A stretch of DNA of 64,000 nt, taken from contig NC_092186.1 in NCBI RefSeq assembly GCF_043641665.1, positions 23,132,001-23,196,000 of the forward strand, written 5' to 3'. Source of the DNA: Enoplosus armatus (taxonomy: Eukaryota > Chordata > Actinopteri > Centrarchiformes > Enoplosidae). Below, piece after piece: positions 12,108 to 24,900 of this stretch. Each line of letters opens with the position of its first letter. Positions within the stretch are counted from its first letter, which is position 1. The position numbers were made by a program, and so were the translations under genes. The notes under the pieces are model-generated. The model had not been told where the DNA came from. It saw only the letters and a program-made list of their open reading frames with translations, and made no database searches.

Positions 12108-15100
12108 CAGACAGCGAAGGTGTCTGTGGTTACTCTGCAACAAGCTGTGTCTGCTAGGTGCTAATGATAACCGCCCAAATGATTATCCTCACGGACAGGT
12201 GGTGCAGCCCTGAAAGCCCTTCAGGTGAATCAGTGCTTTTAACGTACTACTGCTGCGGAGATTCACTTGCACTCGCAGTGTAGTATGCCCTTTGTACCAA
12301 AGTATTTCTGTCTGCGTCATTAATTCAAAAGTTTGAGTCCCACCCGACTGTTTATCGTTAAGCTGAACCATGCTAGTCAGGTTAGCCCAGCCCATAAATC
12401 TAGCAGCATCAGTACGGTGGACACAAATGAGGAGCTCAAAGGCCTTCCCATGTCATTTGCATCATTACACGTCATGCTTTGCCATCATAGCAACGCTAGA
12501 TAGCACCAAAGTATGCCTTTTCTTTGTCAGGATACGGCACTGTCCTATTTATTTGCTTTCTTTTTTCTTTTTTTTTTTAAGTTTTTTTTTTTGAGGGGGG
12601 GGGGGGCATATTTGCAGTGATGGCAGAGAGATGACAGACAGTCAGTGGAGAGAGGAGAGATGACATGCGACAAAGGCCCCTGACTGGACTCGAATCTGGG
12701 ATGGTGCGATTAAATGGTCAGCATCTTAAACCCTTAAGCCACCAGGGCTCCCCTCCCTCCCTGCCTCCCTCCCTCCCACCCGATTGTCCTATTTCCCATC
12801 AATGCCCCAGAAAAGCACCAATTTTTATAACATTTGCTCCTTGGATCAGCTCGTCCCAGCTACTGTACTTTCGACTATTACTTCTGTCCGCATGAAACGT
12901 TGGATGTGTGCATCACGTCAAATGATGCAATACAGGCAGTTTGTGCCCCCCCCCCCCTCACTGTTTGCTGTCAGCCTCTCGCTGCAGATTCACAGCCAAA
13001 GAAATAATGAATGTAATATCAGTGTTTGTCCCTGTATGTGACTGCCAGTGGTTATGGGGAACAGGGGGTTTGAGCTCTGATGTAATGTTCCTGCATCTCG
13101 CCATTCATTTGTGTTAAAGTTACACAAATGTTGCGTCTTGTTTGTTGTTGTTTTAATGAACATAATGATGGGGAATGAACCACATTTTAGTGTTCTTTCA
13201 AAATAAATTCAGCTATTTTATCGTTGGCATTTCTTCGTATCATCCACTGTACCAAAAACATACTAAACCGTGACCCCAAAACCAAGCTATGCCCGACACT
13301 GTGACTCTTACATCTGGCAAAGACACATTCCACAAGCGTCGTGCCAGAGAAATTTGCGCCAATCAGTCTGTAACTATAGCGATCCCATTAGTCACACAAA
13401 CATGCCTCTATGGGCACTTAAACATCGTGAACACCGTAGAGCACAGATGCAGCTCAGTATAAATTCACTAGAAATTGTGGCCAGTGCACAAAATGCCCAA
13501 AACCTGGCACGTCAGAGCTACTCAGACTATTTTACCGCACACACTGCACACCTACACTCAGATACACTCAGTTTACATTCTGTCCACAGGATTATAAAAT
13601 GTTGTACAGTGGGTGTTGAAATGATTTCCACTCCCAGTCCATTTTCCTCACCTGAGGGACTGGTTCAGTAGCGCTGCATAAAGCTTGTCAAAATGGTGCT
13701 CTTAGCAAGGGCTTTTTAATTAGTGTTTTATGGTAATTTTGGGCAATTGAGTCCCCGGTTACCATGGCAATGGCTCACTGTGCAATTTCCACGGACTGTT
13801 AAGGAAGGCTTTAGGGGTAAAACTTACTAAAGGGTGTTTATGCAAATGGAGGCTGTCATGCAGTGTTAGAAAAACATTCGAAGCGCTGCAAAACTTGCAA
13901 GAGAGACTGCGTTGTAGAAGGGAGGTCACGGGTACGATTCCGGCAACACACAGCGTGCGCCGGTGATGAATCGACCTTGGGCAAGACGGTAAACCCGACC
14001 TGCGTGTCTGAGGATAAGAGCATGAGCTGAAAGCTGATAGATATCAATGCGTAGACGGAAAGCCACAGTGTGTTATCTATTTTCATTTGGAGCGAGGCAG
14101 AGAGGAGGGGAGGAAGAAGAAGGGAGGGGAGGATGGAGGGGTGACAGAGGCAGCAGCGGGTGATAGATGGAGGGAACGCATGAATAGAGATCCAGACAGT
14201 CATGCACAGCTATCAGCTGGCAGTAAAAAAAGAGAGATTGACTCCCGGCCAGAGCGAGCAAGGGAGAGAGAGAGAGGGAGAGAGAGAGAGAGCGAGAGAG
14301 AGAGGGATGACAGAAAGATAGAGAGGTTGTTCCAGATAGCAGCAGGTCTCACAGTGTGTACAGAGAGAGTTTTTCAGGTGAAGGTGAACCGTTCTCTCGC
14401 AATCAGGACGTGTGCTCTGTATTCATCACGTTGCAAAGGAAGAAAACTGGATGCAAAGTCACATATGGGGACTTAATAACCAATCGGGGACAAACCTCGC
14501 AGACTTCAGACTTGGTTTCAGGAGAAGTGACTAGGTTAAAGTTAGGCTAAGGGCCCATAAACACTTATCACCCAACTCACAGTTTGGGGTTTTTTACGAC
14601 CCGCAACTGCTTTGGTTCAGTCTCACCACTCTTAGCGGCGTCATTTCCCGACGCAGCAGGCAGCTGTCTCCAGCAAATAAGCACTAAAAAGCGACTGCGC
14701 GCTACCTGCCCAGCATCGAACAGCTAGCTGGTGAACGCAGTGGAGCATTTCGCAGCTGGACAGCCAAATATCTCCCTCAGGAGGCCAAAGCAGCGCATAT
14801 TGGATTTAAATTGAAATGAATGCTAATGTTGTTTTGTGTCTGCTAGATGGCTAGATGGGTAAATCTGCTAACACATTTGCCATAACGATATTTTATGTGT
14901 GTGTGTGTGTGTATGTGGCAATGTTTTTACAGGTGTCTCCGCTGCCCTCGAGCGACCCAAAAGAAGTAGCAATGCCTGCTAGCGACCCCTTGTCCCAGAA
15001 AAGTGATGTCCCCCTTTCAGACTGTTTCATTTGAATACGTTTTAGAGGCCTGAGGAAGTAAAACTATCGAGTATTTCACAAATCAAAAGGAAAGATTAGT

Positions 15101-15327
15101 CAAAAGACTGTGGAGCGATGTGGATCAAACCGTACTGTACATGAACTGGTACATCCTGTGTTGTACCTCGAGGACAGAGGGTTCATATTTAGTCTTCAAA
15201 ATGTTAAATCAAATTAACCTAAAACTTTTAATAACAAGTCTCGCCCTGTTCTTAGTATGATCTATGAATAGTTCAAAGCTTCTAGGTCAACAGTTTGAAG
15301 ATGTAAGACATGACGCTGTAATAGTAA

Positions 15328-15369
<42 letters not shown>

Positions 15370-16638
15370 TCTGCTTCGGGCTCTGAGCATTGGACGAGCT
15401 GCTGGGACACCAGCATGGCAAGGTGACCTTAACGAAACAACGCCTAAATAAACACACACACATGCCCACACTTCAGCATAAGTGGGCTCTTACAGACTGA
15501 CTGTCAGGTTGAAATCCTCTCTGTCCGTCCTCTCTGTTTGAGATTAGTCTAAGCACTTCATTGTAACTCCAGTTCCCCTTCACACGACGATAATGTATTC
15601 TCATCCAAGACAGTAAGACTGCAAAGTGAGTGCTTCACTTTGCAGCGACGATTTCATCGTTTTCACTAGGTTTGTCTTCCCCAGCGGGCGCCTGTATTGA
15701 TCGATGCACACGCTGGAGAGGTTGAGCGCATCTGTGATATAATGAGATTTGGCGTCACACACAACCTGAAGCCTCTGCTGGAGGAGCTTATTCGGGTCCG
15801 GGTTCTGAGGGTTTGGGCCAGCCGAGGTGGTTTAGGATCAAGCGGAAACTCTATCATAAATGCTATATACAATAACCCTCCGTAGAGAGTGAAAGTGAGT
15901 ATCATTATATGTTGGATTGTCCTAAGCGACTATTAAAGAAACTAAACTAAACAATAGGATTAGTCCACGAGCTGTTGCCCATCTTGCTGAGTTTCTTTTT
16001 GTTTTCTAACATGTGTGTTTATGTCCGTATACCTCCTCGAGGAGTCAAAGAAAAGTCTTAACACCTAGAGAAAGGCTTAAAGCGCTCCCTTGTGTGTTTT
16101 AGTATTTATATTCTCCACGAGCAACCATCCGAAACACCACTAAACTAGCCGGGGAGTTGGCAAGTCACGACATGCTGCACATGAATGCATTATAATTAAC
16201 AATCTACTTAATCAGTAATATCAATAGTAATATTGTTTTGTGTGTGTTTTGAACATAACTTACTAAGATGTCAGGTCCTGTCGGGCCTAGATATGATATG
16301 TGAGATGAACGTGTCTGCGGCGCTTGATTAAGGAGTTCGGCCTATGAGAGAAGACAAACTTAACTTTTGCAAAATGGCACGCAAAGTTATCATTTACTCT
16401 CTCTTCCCCACACGCTGACGACTGAGACCAGAGGACACAATCTGTGGAGATTTCCTCGTTCGCAAACACGAGACGAGAAGTTTGTCTTTCCACTGAATCA
16501 CCTCCTGAAATTTAGAAATGGATTTAGATCCGAGACGCATTCCCGTGGAGAGGAAACAAACAAAAAAAAAAAGTACCGTGCTCGATTTAAGATGGCTTCC
16601 CTTTCTGTGTCTTGGTAAGGGGGTGGGATGAAGGGAGG

Positions 16639-16683
<45 letters not shown>

Positions 16684-16803
16684 GAAAAGACAGAAAGAGG
16701 AGATGTGCCGGGGCGTCTCAGGCAGAACTGGGCCACTGAGCACAACCCTGGAAGAACAGAGAGGAGAAAAAAAGAATAAAAGACTGGCCTGGAAACTGGG
16801 GAC

Positions 16804-16834
<31 letters not shown>

Positions 16835-19800
16835 TGACAGAAGGAGAGGAGAGCCTCAAATAAAGTCTTCTCTCTCTGAGCTTCGCGGAGGAACAGTTGG
16901 ACGGACGAAGCCTTGAGATCAAAAAAACAAATAAGTCGGTCTGGAGATGTTTGTGAACAGCCAGTTGACTCTCTGTTGATATTGAGTAACGAAGTATTAA
17001 GTAACGAAGTGGCCTTTATTGGAGTGAAAACACCATTTCCTTTATGTAAAAGTACTCCATCATGCATGCAAGTACAGATTCAAAAGTTGAAGTATTTGTT
17101 TTAAAGACAAACGGATGCATTGATTTGTTTAAACATTGTTGGGGTTATACTGTTATAGCTGGTTTAGCCCCTGGTTTAGTCCAGTGGTTCCCAACATAGA
17201 GGTCGGGCACCTCCAAAGGGTCACGAGATGAATCAGAGGGGTCATGGGATGATTATTGTGGTGGGAAAGAGGAAAAATTACAGTTCTGAGTCACAAATTT
17301 GTATTCATTTGTTTTACTTTTCTCTTTGTTTTTTTTGTGAAATTGAACTGCTAGCAAGTCTTAGACATCGGAAACATTACAAGGGGCCACGCCGCTTTTT
17401 AATAAGTGGTCCTAATGTATAATCTTTTAATGTAAAATCTCAAATATAGCAGAGTAAAAAAAAACTACAATATTCCCCTCTGGCATCTAGTGAAGTATAA
17501 AGTAACTCAAGTACCTCAAAGTTGTAGTTAATTACAGTCCTTGAGTATATGTACTTAGTTACTTCCGGCCACTGGACACACTTGTGGTTGTGTGTGAGCA
17601 CGTTTTTTTTTGTGCCCTCACCTTAAGTTTTACCTTCCGAGTGGTTTTAATAATCAGGCTGGAGTGTTTACAACCTGTCCACTTGTGTTTCTCGCCCTTG
17701 CGTGACACCTTTTCAGAGATGCTTCCCTGTTAAATTTTAAAACAGCAAATAGAAACGATGACCAAAGCTATTAAAATAAATTGCAACAAATTGGACATGT
17801 CCTTTAACTAATGGCATTTTTAAACTGGCTGAATGTGTATGTGTCTTCATCTTAAGTGTCCAGTGAGTAAGTTCATGAATTTCCTTTCAGTTTATCATCC
17901 ATAATACTCAAATACTGTCTTTGTTTGGGATGCAACTGATGATTGTTTTCATTCGCAAACCTTTCTGGTAAATCAATACATTGATTAATTGTTTAGTCCA
18001 AAAGATACTTGCAACCTCTTATCATCTGTTGCATAAGTCTAACAGTTTTGAGCATTGCAAGCTTGGGGGGGTGTGGGGGGGGGGTGTTCCCCCTTATTTT
18101 ATTTGAATTACTTTCAGTGTCCTGAAGAAGTGAAATTATCTAGTAATTTACAAGAATGAAGGCTAGAAAATAATAAGCAAAATGTAACTTTGTGTTGCAG
18201 AAATATGTTTTCCTTCTGCTTTCCTCCCTTGCCAATCATCTCCCGACCCCTCTGGTTGATCATGCGATGCCGTAATGGGGTCGGGAACCTCTGGCTTAGT
18301 CTACAAAATGTGGATTGAGTAATTGAGAAAAAATAAAGCCCATCAAAATGCGTCGAATACTGATGGCCTAGTGGTTAAAATGCACCCCATACAACCAACC
18401 CCTTTGTTGATTTAAACAATTAATCAGTTATCAAAACTGCTTTCAATTCGCTTTCTGCTGATCAGCTAATTGATTAAAACACCTCTTTATTGGCTGACAT
18501 ATGTAAACACCGTACTTTATGTGAGAAAATCACTGCAGTAACCCAGATATGTTCCCTCCTCACGACTCTCTCTGTCACGCTGCCTTCCTCTGTCTGCCTG
18601 CTTGTTTGTCTGTCTTTATTGCGTACTATTTATACAAATATATATATATTTATCCCACTGTTTGTCTGTCTAACTTTCATTTGTCTGTATTTTGTCGCCG
18701 AATGCAGTCAGGTCCGAAACTTTTTCCTGTGCAAGTGGGCACATCTTTTGCAGGTCATCCTGTGGCTGGAGTCTTAGTTTAGGTAACGCTTGTTCGACCC
18801 ATTTGGTGCATTCGTGTGTTTGTTCATTCATGCATCTGAGCAGAACTCATGCCCACATTTTGGGTGCAGGTGAGTTGTCAGCTGTTCGGCGTTTTGTTGC
18901 GTCGGCCGATTGTTATTTTTAGTGTCGGCGATGTAAGGGGTCGTTGAGTTTTACAGACGTGCCACCTGGAGCCACTGCGGCAGGCGGACCGGACTGACTG
19001 AGTGAGGAAACGTACCAGAGCATGATTCAACAAGGCTGTGATTGCTGGAGACCAGATATCTAATCAGGCCTCAAACACAGTTGAGTCACAAGAGATCAGG
19101 AAAAGGTCTTTCAGGTTGACATTTTTTGTTGTTATTTAGTGATCAGTTCTTCCAAAGTGATGCTCGTATGATGCTGATGTCTACGTTGGCATTGTCCACC
19201 GGGACACCTTCCAATTTGCTTTGTCGTTTGATTTTTTTTTTTTTTCTGCAAATCACTACAGGGCTTACAGGCAAATGTCCTCCACCCGATCTCTTTTTTC
19301 ACATCACTGTGTTTTGAGACGCATTTTACTTCCGTCCCATTTGCTTAACAGGGACTAACTGTGCTTCATGTCATGCTGCATTCAGTGAGTAAATACATAG
19401 GATCATGAAAATTGCTGTTGCCTCGTAGCAAAGAGGGTCTTCAGTTCAAGTCCACCTGCTGCATGCTCTCCACGTGTCTGTGAGGGTATCCCGCCATAGT
19501 CCAAAGTAGGGCTGCAACGAAATGTTGAGTCTGAGGTGACTTCTCCAAGTGTGTTGTTTTGTCCAACCAACAGTCCAAAGACCAAAGATATTCAGTTTAC
19601 AGCCGTAGATCAGTTAGGAAACCAGCAAATGATAATAAAAGGTTTTTCTTTTGAATTTGATTCAAAATAATATTATAAAGAGCACGGCCGAGACCTGCTC
19701 TATACTGGCGACATGTCCGGGCCATACCTCATCTCCAATGTGAGCTGTGGCTGCCCCCCCCCCCAGCCCCTGTGACCATGACCACGAGTCGTGGGTATAA

Positions 19801-20172
19801 GTGATGGAGGGATTATTGGCCAGGTGCTGCTACATATTTATTAAACACCCAGAACGTCGATGTCGATCATCAATATCCACCCTTCCCTCTGAGATATACC
19901 TGTACCTCAAACCTCAATAACATTATGATTTTCTGATTATTTCAAATGACTCCTGGCAACGCTTTGATGAAGCTGTTGGATTAGCAAGAGCCCGGCTTTT
20001 CAAACGGGAAGTTTAGAGATGATTAAGGTCTTGGCTCAGACCAAAAGACAAATACATCGAACTGTGTGTTTGCATGCATGTGCCGGTGCAGGTAACTGCT
20101 GCAAGTGGTTATTTAATGAATGTAAAAAAGACAGAACAAGCTGTTCCTGGCCGCTAGTTTGCTAACCGCCTC

Positions 20173-20220
<48 letters not shown>

Positions 20221-20352
20221 TGAGGGATGCTTGACAATGTGAAGCGTTGGGATGCGAAACAGGATCTTCCGTTTTCTCTCGCTGTCATTGTGCTCTTAGA
20301 CTAAATGAGTGTGTGTGTGTATGTGTCTGGCTGTCATTTATATGCGTGTGGG

Positions 20353-20393
<41 letters not shown>

Positions 20394-20821
20394 ACTGTGA
20401 AATTGTGAGAGAGTGCAGAAGCTTGGGGTGAGTTCTGCAGACCTTTTGCACACCTTTACTGAAAAAACTGAAATAGAAATAGAGAGCCAGAGCCAGAGAG
20501 ACACGGAGGAGCTGCTCTAAAGCTCCTATTCAGGTGCTCTAAAGGTGTCTGATACATTTGAGTCTATGTAAAGCGTCGCCAAATGTGGAGCGATCGCCCA
20601 CTGAGTGCAGCATGTTCTGTTTTATGACAGAGAGAGAGAGAGGGAGAGCGAGAGAGAATGAGTAAAAATACACCCAGCTCCTGGGAGACAGTCTCTATGG
20701 CAGCCGTTACTATGGTGACGGCAAGGCTGCACGTGAAGTGATGGCTGTCATGGGACCCTGGGGAATTCACCCTCTCGAGCTGCCGGAGGAGGCACGCACG
20801 CACGCGCACACACGCACACAC

Positions 20822-20896
<75 letters not shown>

Positions 20897-21876
20897 TCAA
20901 TGAAGAGCAGAGTGAAGAAATAAGACAAGAGACCACTAGAGGTGAAATTCAGGAAGAGCAAAGACACCAGGAGGACTCCTCACTAGCAGTGGTGCAAAGT
21001 GAATTTACTTAAGCACAGTTTTTCCATTTTGTGATACCTACATACTTTTACTCGACTACATTTTAGGGGGTTATTGTTATTTTCACTCCACTACATTTAT
21101 ATAGTGACTTGTTACTTTTTGCAGGTTACCTTTTGATACAAAACATGAAGTCATCTGCCAAAACTAGATGCATTGTATCGTGGAACCTGTCATTTTAGCC
21201 TGGAATTGAATCCTTAAAGTATTATTAGTGGGGGGAAAAAAAAGAAGAAAAAAAATCTATCTATCCCATGTGATAATGTTGCGACCTGTGTGTTCAAGTC
21301 TAATCGACCTGTTCAAATTAATTTCTGCAATAAATGTTCAGAATTCCAGCGTCTCAACACGGCTCCTTCTTTCTTGTTTGAAGGTACAGACACTCGAAAA
21401 AAATGCTCCAAAAAAAACGAGCGTCTGCACCTTCCAACTAGAAAGAGGAAGCTGGGTCGTGAAATGTCCTCATGATATTACAGTAAAAGAAAACACAAAA
21501 GCACACAAAGCAAATACAGCTAAAATACTGTCCACACATAAATGCACCAGTTATAATTCTCTTATGATGTACTGTACGTCACTATGACAGGACCATTTAA
21601 CATAACGAGTACTTTTGCTTTTGTTACTTGAAGTATATTTTGCCGAAAATACTTCTATTCTGTTACTTAAGGAAGATTTTGAGTGCAGGACATTTACTTC
21701 CACTAAAACACACAATCTGAATCTGAATACTTCCACCACTGCTTGCTGGTGTGTAAATGTGTATGGGTGGCTGTGTGTGTGTGTGTGTGTGTGTGTAGCA
21801 TGTGTGTGTTTGTTCTTGCAGAATTTCTCACTACTCCCGTTTTAGTTGATTTTATGTAATTGTCATTGTACTGATG

Positions 21877-21921
<45 letters not shown>

Positions 21922-24900
21922 CTAGCTTGCACATGCACATGTAGCGTTGCCTCTGCAGAGTCAGTCTGCTCTGTCATGCTGTTTCCATAGCAGCAGCGAG
22001 AGCCAACACAGCCAACCACGCTCACTTCCTAGTTTCACCCGATTGGTGCCGGCTCACTCTGACTCTCTTCCTGCATTTTTTTTTTTTTGTGGCTCTCTGG
22101 GAGTCTGAGCAGGACTGGACACTCTACAGTGTCCCCCTTACATTCATTCATCCAGACGGGGTGGAAAGATTCTGGGAAGCTAGGTCCATAATCTTCCACA
22201 AAACGTGATATACACGAATGAACATGAGCTGAATGTGGATATTGTGTTCAATTCTTGTAGGATCTTTAAAAATCTGACAGTTTTTCTCACACTTATTCTT
22301 TGAAATGGACTCCACAGATTGGAGGAAACCTCTATCCTCCCTGTCCTCTGCATCTTCTTTGTCCATATTCTGGGTTCCCCCTGGTGTAAACTCATCCTCT
22401 GGAGGTGTCTGTGTCATGAAGGTGACTGCCCACCGTCAACGCTCATCGCTGCCCACGTAAACAATCTCCCATTTGCTCCTAATATTTGTCATTGTCCCTG
22501 CATTGTCCCTTCCTAATCCTAATGGGTAACATCAGCTCTCCTCTCTTTTTCTCCGCTCTCATGACAAAAAAAAAAAAAAAAAAGGGCTGTTATTTTTAGT
22601 CCTCTCTGTCTTTGCATATTTAAGCTGTTACATCAATAGACTGTGAGTGCATAATCAAGCCGCTGCAGTATTAGTAGCTAGTAAAAACAGATTGTTTAGC
22701 AGACTGTGATGTGTTGATATTTATTCTATCGATTTTGCCAAATCAATGACCACAATACTTTCCAGAGCTTTTATACTGGGTGGTTTTGGATGTCTGTAAT
22801 TGTTCAAAGTTACTTCACCACATGTCATTGGGGGAAACAAATGTTTTAGCTTGTGCGTGACGAATCATCACGTCTGTGGGCAGAACTGAGTAGACTTTAT
22901 GACTGGGATTACCCAAGGAAAGAGATCAAGCCAAGCCTCCACAAAATGAGATAAAAACGAAAATGCAATTGCTGTAAGAAAGAAAATGAAATAATAATAA
23001 AAAAAAAAAAGCTTTAATCTGTTGCAGCGTAGTTCAGAGGACCTAATCTATCAAAAGGTCATATCAGCTCTGGTCGGTGTTGCTGGTTTGGAACATTATA
23101 CTGGGCCATCTGGCTCTTGGCTGGGACGTCAAGCGGTTGATTAGAGGATGCAGCAAGTATTAAACCGATTTCACACCTTTCGTGGCCATGCAGCTCTCAG
23201 CCAAGCTAGCGCTCAGAGTGCCCGATCACTCATCATGCTACTTCTGCCGCATGACCAGGAGGGAGCGAGTCACCTGACGCGTGTCCTCTGCTGGTCGGAC
23301 GGCAACGCTGCAACCAAACATCTAAGAGGGGACAAGGGGGAATCCATAAGAGTGTGACGTCTATCCGAAGCCCAAAGCATGTCGGCCCACCACATGGAAT
23401 ATATTTTATATATAGTTACGTCTTGTGTCACGGTGTATAGTTTTCCGGTGCTTTGTTCAAACGTCTCTCTTACAGACCGCACAGAGCGGCAGCATGTCTT
23501 GACCTGTACATTTGTATTCTGTTCTAGGCCTGGAAAATGTTAACACAACGTTAACTGTTGATGGTGAGGCTGTTGCAGCTTATATTATATTATTATATAT
23601 TAGATTACATACTATAGTGTATTCTGGTGTTTCAAGAATGTGTTTCAGCTGGGGATGGGTGGTATTTATAGTTTTTTATCTCTACATATGATCGTGGAGC
23701 TATCATTGTTCACAGGTCTAATGTCCAAGTTTGAGAACACACACACACTGTAAGGAGCAGACCAGTCTTTCCATACAAATGCATCAGAATGCATTAAGTG
23801 AGTCACTACACAGTATTTCAATAGGTGGGTAACAGCTATCTTGGGTTGTTTTCCTGTTCCTTTATACTGCAACAATTAATCCATCAGTTATCCATGTGAG
23901 TATGTAAAAGTAAAATGATATCTAACTATAAATACAAGACATCCAAAATAAATAAAGTTAGACTATAACTTTGTATGTTATATGTGATAAATAACGTTGA
24001 ACCCATCGTTTGAAAATATTTTTTACAAAATGCACTATTTACTCTCAAACAGAGAAATGCTCTGAATGTAAATCGGACCAAAATCTTGTCTGTAAAAGGT
24101 GTTCACGGTGTCAACAGAGCTGAGGTCCAAAGGCAGAGAGTTCTATAGTTTAGGAGCCACAACAGTCCCCTTTAGTTTTAAGGCTGAGGACCAACAAACC
24201 CTGATCAGAGGACCTTAGAGGGCTGCTGGTGATACACAGTAGGTCTCCAATGAAGACAAACACTGTACATGCTTCCTAGAATTGTTTTTATTAACCCCCC
24301 CATTCCCCAGTGCTAAACAAACCCCGGGTTACCTGGGTCAGATGAGAACCAGCGGTCCGAGGTGTGAGCCCCACGAAAAGCACTGGCTGCTGGGTTTACA
24401 CGCACTCTTGACAAACAGTAAATCCCGGCTCGCCTCATTACGCCCGCTTTGAGCATGGCTGTGGATAAGGATGTATTGATTTTAATGGTCCAGCCCTTTT
24501 AGATAAACAGTCCTGGAGGATCCGCGGTCTTTGTTATCAGATTTCACTGGCCTTGCAACAAACCAGAGCAGATAACGTAGTGTCCTCACAGAGCTCGACA
24601 TCGCTCCGTCTATCTTCTGGATTCATCTGGTCGCGCTGAGGAGCCGGACATGTGTGTGTGTTTATAGACAGATAAAGCCGCAGGTCTTATCTCTGAGCCT
24701 CCTGGTCTCCCCCTCTCTCTGCTCTCTGCACCACCTCCTCATTTTCTCCTCCTCGTCCCCCTTTTGATCCCTCTCTCCTGTAGGTGCTAACTCCTCGTCA
24801 CCTCCTGTTGTTCTCTCACCACATTCCTCCCCTCCTCTCCTCATCACAGCTGGTTTTAGCTCATCCCGATCAAACGGGAAACGAAGGCGGCAGTCAGATA

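Noticed and set aside
12655..12760. A functional tRNA gene
   Set aside because: Box A- and B-like words are present, but the sequence cannot form a proper cloverleaf and fits a degraded SINE.
15662..15905. Open frames on both strands near 15670-15905
   Set aside because: They overlap one another, have no recognisable domain and no splice context; possibly part of an old repeat.
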